Assembly: GCA_023665275.1 (NCBI GenBank)
Contig: JAMPEF010000006.1
Span: 1-64,000 of the forward strand
DNA from: Alistipes senegalensis
GTDB lineage: Bacteria > Bacillota > Clostridia > Oscillospirales > Ruminococcaceae
Direction: 5' to 3'
DNA: 64,000 nucleotides
Position numbers and translations under genes: made by a program. Under the pieces are notes generated by a model. It worked only from the letters and a program-made list of their open reading frames with translations, was not told where the DNA came from and did no database searches. Positions 33,977 through 45,581 of this stretch are shown piece by piece (the stretch's first letter is position 1; the number at the start of each line of letters is the position of its first letter).

Positions 33977-34026
33977 ATATATATGATTTTTATTCCGGAA
34001 TATCCGGAATTATTAGGAGATTTATT

Positions 34027-35496
34027 ATGAATATAAAAAAAATAACTGCTATTGCGTCAGCACTATGTATAATTTCGGCAGGGTTTTCAGGCTGTGGAGA
34101 TGCTGAAAAAAAAGCCGATAAAGATTATGGTCTTGATGCAAAAGAACCTACTACTATTACCATATGGCACTATTATAACGGTGTACAGCAAGAAATATTT
34201 GATAAATCAGTGATTGAATTTAATGAAACCATGGGTCGTGAAAAGGGTATAGTAGTTGAGGCTTACAGCAAGGGAAGTGTAGACGAACTTTCTGCCAGTG
34301 TGCTTGCCTCTATAAGACAGGACGCAGGAGCAGAAGAATTGCCGGATATGTTTGCGGCGTATTCGGAAACGGCATACATCGCCGATAAACTTGGAAGTGC
34401 TGTTGACCTTTCGGAATACTTCACAGAAGCAGAATTGAAAGAATACGTTGATGGTTACATAGAAGAGGGAAGAATAAGTTATGATGGCGGTATTAAAATT
34501 TTTCCTACCGCAAAAAGTACGGAAGTTATGATGTTGAACCTTACCGACTGGGAAAAATTCGCCACCGCTGCCGATGTAAGTACAGATGACCTTGAAACGT
34601 GGGAAGGCGTCGTTGACACCGCCGGCAAGTATTATGAATATACTGATAATCTCACACCTGACATTGAAAATGACGGAAAGGCTTTTTTTGGTCGTGATTC
34701 GGTAGCAAATTATATGCTTGTCGGTGCAAAACAGCTTGGTGCTGAGTTTGTTACTCAGAAAGACGGAAAATTTTCACTTGATATTGATAAAGAAGCCGTC
34801 CGGAGATTATGGGATAATTATTATGTTCCGTATGTAAAGGGCTATTTTACAGCACAAAGCCGTTTCAGGAGCGATGATGCCAAAATAGGAGAAATAATAG
34901 CTCTTATCTGTTCCACAACGGGTGCGGCATATTTTCCGGATTCTGTAACTATAGATGATGATTATTCCTATCCGATAGAATCACTTGTTATGCCCGTACC
35001 TAATTTTGAGGGTACAGACCCGTATCTTGTACAGCAGGGTGCTGGAATGGTTGTTACAAAATCCGAACAGACAAGCGAATATGCTTGTACTGTATTTCTG
35101 AAATGGTTCACGGAAAAAGAAAGGAATATTTCATTTTCTGTAGGTTCGGGATATATGCCCGTTAAAAAAGATGCAAATGATGAAAGTATTATCACAGCGG
35201 ACAATGTGGGTGAAGAAAATCAGATGCTTATCAGTGCGCTGAAAGTTGCTATTGACGAAATAAAAAAATATAATCTCTATACTGCAAAGCCTTTTGACAA
35301 TACGGCGGAAACAAGAAACTTTATCGGGGATTATATTCAGGATACCGCACAGGCTTCGCATGATGAAGCGTTTGAACGTATTAACGGCGGTGAAGACCGT
35401 GAAAAAGTTCTTGAAGAATATGTTTCAGATAAGGCTTTCAATGAATGGTATGATGAATTTTCAGCAGGTCTGCATGAAGTGTCAGGGCTGGAATAA
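34027..35496 (+). CDS. Extracellular solute-binding lipoprotein (ABC sugar-binding family 1)
   Basis: The 489-aa preprotein has a lipobox signal (FSGCGD; Cys about residue 21). The body resembles family 1 extracellular solute-binding proteins, with TITIWHYYNGVQ near the N-terminus and an ATE-type QQGAGMVVTKSEQ block later. They usually deliver oligosaccharides to an ABC permease, but no permease or ATPase gene is adjacent. Instead a GGDEF-EAL receptor starts 27 bases downstream. It may therefore serve as an extracytoplasmic sensor subunit. ATG 34027 follows TAGGAGA. Confidence 0.88.
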   Translation: MNIKKITAIASALCIISAGFSGCGDAEKKADKDYGLDAKEPTTITIWHYYNGVQQEIFDKSVIEFNETMGREKGIVVEAYSKGSVDELSASVLASIRQDAGAEELPDMFAAYSETAYIADKLGSAVDLSEYFTEAELKEYVDGYIEEGRISYDGGIKIFPTAKSTEVMMLNLTDWEKFATAADVSTDDLETWEGVVDTAGKYYEYTDNLTPDIENDGKAFFGRDSVANYMLVGAKQLGAEFVTQKDGKFSLDIDKEAVRRLWDNYYVPYVKGYFTAQSRFRSDDAKIGEIIALICSTTGAAYFPDSVTIDDDYSYPIESLVMPVPNFEGTDPYLVQQGAGMVVTKSEQTSEYACTVFLKWFTEKERNISFSVGSGYMPVKKDANDESIITADNVGEENQMLISALKVAIDEIKKYNLYTAKPFDNTAETRNFIGDYIQDTAQASHDEAFERINGGEDREKVLEEYVSDKAFNEWYDEFSAGLHEVSGLE

Positions 35497-35523
35497 TGTC
35501 CGTACACTATGAAAGGAGGTCAT

Positions 35524-38500
35524 ATGGAGCAGGATTTAAATCAGCCGGAAAGAAAAAAATCCAAGGCAAAAACACAGAAAATGCTTACACGTATGCTTAT
35601 TCCTATGCTTATACTGATACTGTTTCAGCTTGTGACGTTTTTTTCTGTACTTGCAATCGGTGGTGAATTTTCATTTATAAAAAAATATGCATATGATACG
35701 CTTATTGAAAAAACAAGAAACAGAACAAGTTATGTTGAAAAAGAACTTTCACAGAAAATAACATTTGTCAATGAACACGCCAGCGAAATAAATAATATAG
35801 TACGTGAAAGGCTTGAGGAAAACAAGACGGATATTTCAAGTCTTAAAACAGACAAGGAACTTAACAGACAGATAATGGAAGATTCCGTTGACAGTATAAT
35901 ATATCTTCTTAGAAGAAGTCTCGCCAATGATGTATTTATTATTCTTGAAACCGGCGAACTCTACAACAACGGCGGAAAAACTGACAATAAAGCCGGTATG
36001 TATCTCCGTGACCTTGATACTTCAACGGATTCAGGCTATAAGGATTTGCTTATGGAAATGGGTTATTCCTCCATTTCAAAAGATTTCGGCATAATTCTTG
36101 ATTCCGGCTGGAAAGCACGCATGGAAGTTGATAAGGACGATAAGCAGAGTTATGATTTTTATTACAAGACTATACAGAATGCACAGGAAAATAATACAAT
36201 GCCTATTGAACGTCTTGGCTACTGGAGCGGTTTTTCAGGCATAAGCTCGAACAGTGCAGGAAGCATGAAATATACAGTACCTCTTATTGCAGATGATGGT
36301 ACAGTATACGGTGTATTGGGAATAGGTCTCACGGAAAAGACTATACTTGCCAATCTTCCGCCTAATGATTTTGTAAGTGAGAGCGCCTGTTATGTTTTAT
36401 GCAATGGTATGGATAATTCTGACGTATTCAATATATGTATGCATTCCGGAGCATCTTTCGGAAGGCTTATCGGTTCTCAGGAAACACTCAGACCAAATAA
36501 GCAGATTGATGAAAATATGTATGTTTTCCCCCTGAAGTCAGGCATAGATGCAGTGGGAAATATACAGGTGATGAATTTATATAACTCCGAAAGCATATAC
36601 GCTGAAGAACAGTGGGCGTTGATTTCTGTTGCGGAAAAAAGTGATGTGCTTTTTATTTTCAGCAATCTTATAAAAATGATGTTTATTTCAGCATTGATTT
36701 CAATTGCTGTAAGTATCGTTGTAATGTCCATAGGCTGTAATTCAATTGCTAAACCGATTTCAGCCGTAATAAAGACTATAAATTCCAAACGTGAATACAA
36801 TGAAGCTATAAGATTTCAGTCAACAAAAATATATGAACTTGACCAGCTTACAGATGCTATAATACAGTTGCAGATAAATGTGCATAATTTTTCTTCTCAG
36901 GTTTCCAAAATGATACGTATTGCAGATGTCGGGTTATGTACGTTCATGTATGACAGCATGGACGACAGCGTTTTTGTGGCACAAAGTATGTTGAAACTTC
37001 TTAATCTTTCCGTGAAATATCAGGAAGATATTGTTATAAGCAGACAGCTTTTTCTTGAAAATATAATCGCTGACAAAACACGGGAAATTATTACAGAATG
37101 TCTTTCCAAAAAATCAAAAGATACGGAAACAAGTTTTTCAAAGGAATACTGCATTGAACAGCCGGAAAGTCCTACCGTATGGATGAGAATAAGCGTTGTA
37201 TGCAACAGCAATAAAATTATAGGCGTACTTCAGGATATAACAAATACTATCCTTGAAAGACAGCGCATTGAATATGAACGTGATTACGACGGTACGACGG
37301 GACTTCTCAACCGTCATGCGTATTATCACAAGATAAATGATATTTTCGGTCAGCCGGAAAAATTAGGTACTGCTTGTATCATAATGCTTGACCTTGATAA
37401 TCTTAAATATGTAAATGATACATACGGGCATGATTTCGGTGATGATTATATTAAAACCGCCGCCAACGTCCTTAAGGAATTTAAAAATTATAATGGCATT
37501 GTCTCAAGACTTTCAGGAGATGAATTTAATGTATGCCTGTATGGTTTTGCCTCAAAGGACGAAATATGGGAAGTTATTAATACAGTCCGTGAAAAACTCA
37601 TCAATAGTTACTGTCTGCTTTCGGACGGTACACATTACAAGATAAGGGCAAGCGCTGGTATAGCGTGGTATCCTGATGATTCGACTTCTTCAGAACTTCT
37701 TATGAAGTATGCGGATTTTGCTATGTATACAATCAAGCATACCACAAAAGGCGAAATAACAGAATTTGATATGAACGCATATGCTAAAGATTCCGTGCTT
37801 ATTACGGGCGTGGAGGAAATGAATAAAATTATTGATGAATGTCGTATCAGATATGCATTTCATAGTATTATATCTGCACGGACAGGCGAGGTTTACGGTT
37901 ACGAGGCACTTATGCGACCACAGTCGGCTATACTGCATTCACCCGCTGAACTGCTGAGAATCGCCAAAACAGGCGCTAAACTCTATGAAATAGAACGTCT
38001 TACATGGATTGAGGCTCTAAGAGCTTTCCGCAAACAGCGTGAAATCGGAAATATTCCGGAAAACGCATACATTTTTGTCAATACTATATCAAATGCCGTT
38101 CTTGAATCACCGGATATAGATATAGTTGAAAAAGAAAATATGGATATTCTTTCTAAAATAGTCATGGAAGTAACCGAAAGTGAAGATACTAACGACAATT
38201 TTAATATGCGCAAGCTGGAACGTCTTGAAAAATGGAACGCACATCTTGCACTTGACGATTTCGGAACAGGTTACAACAGCGACTATGCACTTATTACCAT
38301 GCACCCGAATATTATTAAAATTGACCGTTCAATAATAAGCGGTTGCGATAAGGACGTAAGCAGAAGTACTATTATTGAAAATATCGTGAAACTTGCAAGA
38401 ACACGTAATATAAAAGTTCTTGCGGAGGGCGTCGAAACTGAAACGGAACTTAAAACCGTCATTGAATGTGGTGTTGACTTATTACAGGGATATTTTATAA

Positions 38501-38571
38501 ACCGTCCTGTATTTGAACCACAGCCGATAACACAGGAAGTTGTTGACAAAATAATGAAATATAAGTTATAA
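35524..38571 (+). CDS. Membrane receptor with extracellular sensor, GGDEF and EAL domains
   Basis: The 1015-aa protein has TM1 (about 24-46), an extracellular dCache-like region (about 50-375), TM2 (about 380-405), a HAMP/PAS-like linker (about 410-570), a GGDEF domain (about 580-750) with RLSGDEF at ~661, and an EAL domain (about 760-1010). EAL catalytic elements are intact: YEALMRPQ, TESED-type TESE, DDFGTGYN, KIDRSII and AEGVETE. The GGDEF has S for the first G, so synthesis of c-di-GMP may still occur. Start ATG 35524 follows AAAGGAGGT. The upstream lipoprotein probably supplies its ligand. Confidence 0.9.
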   Translation: MEQDLNQPERKKSKAKTQKMLTRMLIPMLILILFQLVTFFSVLAIGGEFSFIKKYAYDTLIEKTRNRTSYVEKELSQKITFVNEHASEINNIVRERLEENKTDISSLKTDKELNRQIMEDSVDSIIYLLRRSLANDVFIILETGELYNNGGKTDNKAGMYLRDLDTSTDSGYKDLLMEMGYSSISKDFGIILDSGWKARMEVDKDDKQSYDFYYKTIQNAQENNTMPIERLGYWSGFSGISSNSAGSMKYTVPLIADDGTVYGVLGIGLTEKTILANLPPNDFVSESACYVLCNGMDNSDVFNICMHSGASFGRLIGSQETLRPNKQIDENMYVFPLKSGIDAVGNIQVMNLYNSESIYAEEQWALISVAEKSDVLFIFSNLIKMMFISALISIAVSIVVMSIGCNSIAKPISAVIKTINSKREYNEAIRFQSTKIYELDQLTDAIIQLQINVHNFSSQVSKMIRIADVGLCTFMYDSMDDSVFVAQSMLKLLNLSVKYQEDIVISRQLFLENIIADKTREIITECLSKKSKDTETSFSKEYCIEQPESPTVWMRISVVCNSNKIIGVLQDITNTILERQRIEYERDYDGTTGLLNRHAYYHKINDIFGQPEKLGTACIIMLDLDNLKYVNDTYGHDFGDDYIKTAANVLKEFKNYNGIVSRLSGDEFNVCLYGFASKDEIWEVINTVREKLINSYCLLSDGTHYKIRASAGIAWYPDDSTSSELLMKYADFAMYTIKHTTKGEITEFDMNAYAKDSVLITGVEEMNKIIDECRIRYAFHSIISARTGEVYGYEALMRPQSAILHSPAELLRIAKTGAKLYEIERLTWIEALRAFRKQREIGNIPENAYIFVNTISNAVLESPDIDIVEKENMDILSKIVMEVTESEDTNDNFNMRKLERLEKWNAHLALDDFGTGYNSDYALITMHPNIIKIDRSIISGCDKDVSRSTIIENIVKLARTRNIKVLAEGVETETELKTVIECGVDLLQGYFINRPVFEPQPITQEVVDKIMKYKL

Positions 38572-38611
38572 AAAAAAATCCCCTTGCTATCTGAAACAAG
38601 GGGATTTTTTG
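38572..38611. terminator. Bidirectional terminator
   Basis: Stem TCCCCTTG/CAAGGGGA flanked by A and T runs between the GGDEF-EAL gene and the convergent eno gene. Confidence 0.88.
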
Positions 38612-38623
38612 ATGTTATTTATA

Positions 38624-41447
<2,824 letters not shown>

Positions 41448-41461
41448 TCTGAGGTGACATA

Positions 41462-42226
41462 ATGAAATATACACAGGGAAAATATATAATACTTGATAAA
41501 AAAACTATAGCCCGTGAAATATACAGTTTCACTATACATTGTCCGGAAGTGGCAGAAGTCGCAACCGCTGGACAGTTCGTACATATACGTACAGGAAATT
41601 TCACGCTCCGGAGACCTGTTTCAATATGTGGTATCGACAAGCAGAAAGGAACTCTCCGCATAGTATTTGAAGTCAGGGGCGAGGGTACGGCAGAAATATC
41701 CCGTCTTAATCAGGGCGATGTGATAGATATGCTTGCACCGCTTGGACATGGTTTTACTGTAAATCCGGACTTTAAAAAAATAGTTCTTATCGGCGGTGGA
41801 ATAGGTACACCACCTATGCTTCCGCTTGCTGAAATTTACGGCGAAAAAGCTACCGTCATAACAGGCTTCCGGAGTGCAGACGCTGTAATTTTACAAAATG
41901 ATTTCAGGAAAACCGGTGCTGAAGTTATTCTATGCACCGACGACGGTACAACCGGTATACACGGTTTTGTTACACAGCCGTTTTCCGAAATCGTAAACGG
42001 CACTGACGCTGTATATGCGTGCGGTCCTATGCCTATGCTGAAGAATATCGCCGGAATATGCAACGAAAATAATATATTCTGTGAAATCTCACTGGAAGAG
42101 CGTATGGCTTGCGGAATAGGTGCTTGTTTAGGCTGTGCGTGTCGTACAGTCCGCAATGATGAGGAATATTTTGCACATGTATGTAAAGATGGTCCTGTAT
42201 TCAATGCAAAGGAGGTAATTTGGTAA
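41462..42226 (+). CDS. pyrK: Dihydroorotate dehydrogenase B electron transfer subunit
   Basis: The 254-aa FAD and [2Fe-2S] protein feeds electrons from PyrD to NAD+. It has the FAD region RRPVSICG, the NAD-binding IGGGIGTPPM, and a C-terminal Cys cluster (MACGIGACLGCACRT...C). It overlaps pyrD by one base (TAATG). It is the second or first gene of a pyrimidine operon with pyrD and ruvX. Confidence 0.95.
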   Translation: MKYTQGKYIILDKKTIAREIYSFTIHCPEVAEVATAGQFVHIRTGNFTLRRPVSICGIDKQKGTLRIVFEVRGEGTAEISRLNQGDVIDMLAPLGHGFTVNPDFKKIVLIGGGIGTPPMLPLAEIYGEKATVITGFRSADAVILQNDFRKTGAEVILCTDDGTTGIHGFVTQPFSEIVNGTDAVYACGPMPMLKNIAGICNENNIFCEISLEERMACGIGACLGCACRTVRNDEEYFAHVCKDGPVFNAKEVIW

Positions 42227-43137
42227 TGGCTGATTTATCTGTAAATATATGTGGTATTGATTTCAAGAATCCTGTCATTCCGGCGTCGGGAGTTTTCGGA
42301 TACGGCAGAGAATATGAAGAGCTTTTCCCATTGGAAAAACTCGGCGGAATCGCTACAAAAGGTACTACCCTTAACAGACGTACAGGAAATTTAGCACCCC
42401 GAATAGCCGAAACACCCTCCGGTATGTTAAATTCCGTCGGCTTACAGAATCCTGGCATTGACCATTTTATAAATAAAGAACTTCCATATTTACTTGAAAA
42501 GAATACGGTTATACTTGCAAATATAGCCGGTTCGACGCCGGAAGAATGTGTACAGGTTGCGGAAAAACTCGAAAATACTGACGTCCATATGATTGAATTA
42601 AATATATCCTGTCCGAATGTAAAACATGGAGGTGCGGCATTCGGTACAAGTTGTGAAATGGCGTCGGAAGTTGTGCGTAAAGTCCGTAAAGCTACAACAA
42701 AACCACTTGTTGTTAAACTTTCACCAAATGTTACAAGCATTACCGATATTGCAAAAGCCGTTGAAGATGCCGGCGCTGATGCTGTATCACTTATAAATAC
42801 CCTCCTTGGAATGCGAATTGACATTAACACAAGAAGACCGGTTCTCAGAAATAACGTCGGCGGTATGAGTGGTCGGGCTGTTTTTCCGATAGCCGTAAGA
42901 ATGGTATGGCAGGTTGCAAATGCCGTTAAAATTCCGGTAATCGGTATGGGCGGAGTCGCAAGCGGTCGGGACGCAATAGAACTTATGATGGCTGGCGCAA
43001 GTGCCGTACAGGTAGGTGCAGCTATATTCACTGACCCTTATGCACCCGTTAAAATCATTGAAGAAATAAATGATTTCCTTGAAAGTAAAAATATTTCTTC
43101 CGTGCGTGATGTTATTGGAACTGTAAATCCGTGGTGA
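42226..43137 (+). CDS. pyrD: Dihydroorotate dehydrogenase, class 1B catalytic subunit
   Basis: The 303-aa FMN enzyme oxidises dihydroorotate to orotate. Markers include NPVIPASGVFG, NISCPNVKHGG with catalytic Cys-type region, KLSPNVT, and GMGGVASGRDA phosphate binding. ATG 42226 is favoured by RBS AAAGGAGGT in pyrK. Its partner PyrK directly precedes it, as expected for class 1B. Confidence 0.95.
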   Translation: MADLSVNICGIDFKNPVIPASGVFGYGREYEELFPLEKLGGIATKGTTLNRRTGNLAPRIAETPSGMLNSVGLQNPGIDHFINKELPYLLEKNTVILANIAGSTPEECVQVAEKLENTDVHMIELNISCPNVKHGGAAFGTSCEMASEVVRKVRKATTKPLVVKLSPNVTSITDIAKAVEDAGADAVSLINTLLGMRIDINTRRPVLRNNVGGMSGRAVFPIAVRMVWQVANAVKIPVIGMGGVASGRDAIELMMAGASAVQVGAAIFTDPYAPVKIIEEINDFLESKNISSVRDVIGTVNPW

Positions 43138-43143
43138 ACGTCT

Positions 43144-43578
43144 ATGATAATAATGGCTGTTGATTTAGGAGACTCCAGAACAGGTATAGCCGTATGCGGT
43201 AAGGCTGAAATGATTGCTACACCTTTATGTGTTATATTTGAAAAGGATTTTGATAAATGTATAGAGAAAACCGCTGTCCTTGCAAAAGAACAGCGGGCAG
43301 AAGAAATAGTTGTCGGTTATCCTAAAAACATGAACGGTACAATAGGCGAAAGAGCCGAAAAATGCCGTCTGTTTTCGGAAAAACTTTCAGAACTGGTTGA
43401 CTGTCCGGTGACATTATGGGACGAGCGTTGTACTACTGTATCAGCGCATAATATTCTGAATGTCACCAATACAAGAGGTAAGAAACGCAAGGCAGTTGTT
43501 GATGCAGTGGCGGCAGTTATAATCCTTGAAAGTTATATGGGCTATCGGAAAAATAAAGGCATTGCACCTACATTATAA
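43144..43578 (+). CDS. ruvX: Holliday junction resolvase-like / pre-16S rRNA nuclease RuvX (YqgF)
   Basis: The 144-aa RNase H-fold protein has MAVDLGDSRTGIA with the first catalytic Asp, EEIVVGYPKNMNG, LWDERCTTV and a C-terminal VDAVAAVIILE. YqgF-family proteins process 16S rRNA 5' ends. It follows pyrD by 6 bases. A second ATG three codons in (43153) is possible. Its last bases overlap the convergent small ORF below. Confidence 0.92.
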   Translation: MIIMAVDLGDSRTGIAVCGKAEMIATPLCVIFEKDFDKCIEKTAVLAKEQRAEEIVVGYPKNMNGTIGERAEKCRLFSEKLSELVDCPVTLWDERCTTVSAHNILNVTNTRGKKRKAVVDAVAAVIILESYMGYRKNKGIAPTL

Positions 43579-43741
43579 TTGATTTTATATCATCAATCAG
43601 GTGTCCGGCAGCTTTTAAAGTCTTTGTGGTATCTTTCTTGATACTATATTTTTTAACGGGTGGTGCTGAACTTAAGGCATAGTAAGTGAATCCGGCTATT
43701 GCACCGGCAGCAGCGCCCTTTGCAATTGATTTCATGTTCAT
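43568..43741 (-). CDS. Small protein with N-terminal hydrophobic helix
   Basis: This 57-residue ORF, not long enough for standard cut-offs, has start ATG at 43741 with RBS CAGGAGA. The N-terminus has a Gly/Ala-rich hydrophobic helix (KGAAAGAIAGFTYYAL), and a Lys-rich amphipathic tail (KKYSIKKDTTKTLKAAG) follows. The layout resembles YtxH-like small membrane proteins but I cannot name a family. It converges on ruvX with an 11-base overlap and is divergent from trmL (88 bases apart). Confidence 0.65.
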   Translation of the reverse strand: MNMKSIAKGAAAGAIAGFTYYALSSAPPVKKYSIKKDTTKTLKAAGHLIDDIKSIIM

Positions 43742-43829
43742 TTTATTTTATCTCCTGAACGTATTTCCGGAAATAATCCGGTGTACTTATTCTATGCCGG
43801 AAATTTTTTATTATACATGGTGATACAAA

Positions 43830-44327
43830 ATGCATAATCTTAACATAGTTCTTGTTGAACCTCAGATACCACAGAATACGGGGAATATTTCCCGTACGTG
43901 TGCGGTCACGGGTGCTAAACTGCATCTTATAAAGCCGTTGGGCTTTGAGATTTCGGATAAGCATTTGAAAAGAGCAGGTCTTGACTACTGGGACAAGCTG
44001 GATATAACATACTATGAAAATTTAAATGATTTCTTTGAAAAGAATAAAGACGGAAATTTTTTCTGTTTTACTACAAAAGGTAGGCACGTACATAGTGACG
44101 TTGAATATCCAGACAATTCATATCTTTTGTTCGGACGTGAAGACGCTGGACTTCCGGAGGAACTGTTATATAATAATCCCGATACTTGTGTGAGAATACC
44201 TATGCGGAATAATTTAAGAAGTCTGAATCTTTCAAATTCCGTTGCTATAGCGGTATATGAAGTTCTTAGGCAATGGGATTATCCCGACTTGTCACGTGAG
44301 GGAAAACTGACAAAATACAACTGGTAA
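43830..44327 (+). CDS. trmL: tRNA (cytidine(34)-2'-O)-methyltransferase
   Basis: The 165-aa SPOUT enzyme methylates the ribose of wobble nucleotide 34 in tRNA-Leu. SPOUT knots are visible in VLVEPQIPQNTGNISRTC, LFGREDAGLPEE and IPMRNNLRSLNLSNSVAIAVYE. Length is normal. RBS GGTGAT lies upstream. It is monocistronic up to a bidirectional terminator. Confidence 0.94.
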   Translation: MHNLNIVLVEPQIPQNTGNISRTCAVTGAKLHLIKPLGFEISDKHLKRAGLDYWDKLDITYYENLNDFFEKNKDGNFFCFTTKGRHVHSDVEYPDNSYLLFGREDAGLPEELLYNNPDTCVRIPMRNNLRSLNLSNSVAIAVYEVLRQWDYPDLSREGKLTKYNW

Positions 44328-44345
44328 ATAAAAATAATCAGAAAG

Positions 44346-44380
44346 AATCCCTGTAATGAATTTCACTACAGGGATTTTTA
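44346..44380. terminator. Bidirectional terminator
   Basis: Perfect 10-bp stem AATCCCTGTA/TACAGGGATT with a T-run, between trmL and the convergent SASP gene. Confidence 0.85.
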
Positions 44381-44397
44381 TTATTTTTTGCAGTTGA

Positions 44398-44598
44398 TTA
44401 CTGCTTTGTATATGATTCAATCATTTTCTTTACCATGTTACCACCGATAGAACCAGCTTCCTTTGAAGTGAGGTCACCGTTGTAACCGTGCTTGAGGTTG
44501 ATTCCAAGTTCATTAGCAGATTCCATCTTGAATCTCTCAAGAGTTTCTCTGCCCTTCTGTGTCATTTCGCTGTTGTTATTGTTGCTGTTACGATTCAT
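44398..44598 (-). CDS. Alpha/beta-type small acid-soluble spore protein
   Basis: The 66-aa protein has the SASP core NLKHGYNGDLTSKEAGSIGGNMVKKM, and an Asn-rich N-terminus. Alpha/beta SASPs coat spore DNA, protect against UV, and are degraded at germination by GPR, whose cleavage region would be near FKMESANELGI. ATG 44598 follows AAAGGAGA. A CATAATA hexamer upstream (near 44636-44642, minus strand) resembles a sigma-G -10, but no matching -35 was found. Confidence 0.92.
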   Translation of the reverse strand: MNRNSNNNNSEMTQKGRETLERFKMESANELGINLKHGYNGDLTSKEAGSIGGNMVKKMIESYTKQ

Positions 44599-44676
44599 AA
44601 TTAAAATCTCCTTTGAAATAATTATTGATGCCGTGATAGTATTATGACACATCGGGTGGAAAATATTTATGGAAAT

Positions 44677-45501
44677 TTATTCATATTTATCAAGGAAATT
44701 ATGAACGCCGTCACCGTCCTTGTATGCGATAATCGTATTTAAGTTTACGTTTTCAACGCTCCGGAAAATATTTTTTTCAACCTGAGGATTTGTTTTTGAA
44801 AGTTCTGCAATCAGATTTTTTATTTCAAGACGTTTTGAAATGTCCGGAGTATCTGCACATTCCTCAGTGAAACGGCACGCACACTGAATAAAATGCAAAT
44901 CGTTATACGTACACCAATGCTTTATATCGCTCTCACGTATAAGATACATAGGGCGGATAAGTTCCATACCCTCAAAGTTAGTGCTATGGAGTTTCGGCAT
45001 CATAGTCTGAACCTGTCCGCCGTAAAGCATACCCATTAAAATAGTTTCTATCACGTCATCGAAATGATGACCGAGTGCAATTTTATTGCAGCCGAGTTCA
45101 CGGGCTTTGCTGTAGAGGTAGCCACGACGCATTCTTGCACAGATATAGCATGGATTTTTTTCTATATGCACAACGGAATTGAAAATATCCGACTTAAAAA
45201 TATTTACCGGAATATTCATAATTTCTGCATTTTTAATAATCATTTCAAGATTTTCCGGATTATATCCGGGGTTCATGACAAGAAATTCCACATCAAAGGG
45301 GAATTTGTCATGGCGTTTGAGTTCCTGAAATAGTTTAGCCATAAGCATGGAATCTTTTCCGCCGGATATGCAGACAGCTATTTTGTCGCCCGGCTGGACA
45401 AGTTTGTATTCGTTTATGGCTTTTGTAAATCTACACCATATGGATTTCTTGAATTTTTTACGGAGGCTTTTTTCAATATTTTCAGTAGTTTCATTAATCA
45501 A
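44677..45501 (-). CDS. TtcA-family tRNA thiolation-type PP-loop ATPase (copy 2)
   Basis: The 274-aa protein resembles the copy at 233-1048. It shares SGGKDSMLM, the CYICARMRRG Cys pair, ALGHHFDDVIETILMGMLYG, and the CAC motif before EE. It has a basic N-terminal extension and TTG is the likely start after AAAGGA. It lies between gap and the SASP gene, in contrast to the rRNA-proximal copy. Two copies may thiolate different positions. Confidence 0.85.
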   Translation of the reverse strand: MINETTENIEKSLRKKFKKSIWCRFTKAINEYKLVQPGDKIAVCISGGKDSMLMAKLFQELKRHDKFPFDVEFLVMNPGYNPENLEMIIKNAEIMNIPVNIFKSDIFNSVVHIEKNPCYICARMRRGYLYSKARELGCNKIALGHHFDDVIETILMGMLYGGQVQTMMPKLHSTNFEGMELIRPMYLIRESDIKHWCTYNDLHFIQCACRFTEECADTPDISKRLEIKNLIAELSKTNPQVEKNIFRSVENVNLNTIIAYKDGDGVHNFLDKYE

Positions 45502-45525
45502 TTTAAAGATTCCTTTCTGATATAA

Positions 45526-45562
45526 TAAAAAGGACAGTCCCGAAGAACTGCCCTTAAAAAAT
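45526..45562 (-). terminator. Terminator after gap
   Basis: Nine-bp stem AAGGACAGT/ACTGCCCTT with one mismatch reads on the minus strand into T residues, between gap and ttcA-like copy 2. Confidence 0.7.
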
Positions 45563-45581
45563 GCTTGTCCGGTTAATGAAA

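Noticed and set aside
44636..44680. Sigma-G promoter for the SASP gene
   Set aside because: A CATAATA -10-like element exists, but no GNATR -35 at the right distance was found, so it is not claimed as a feature.
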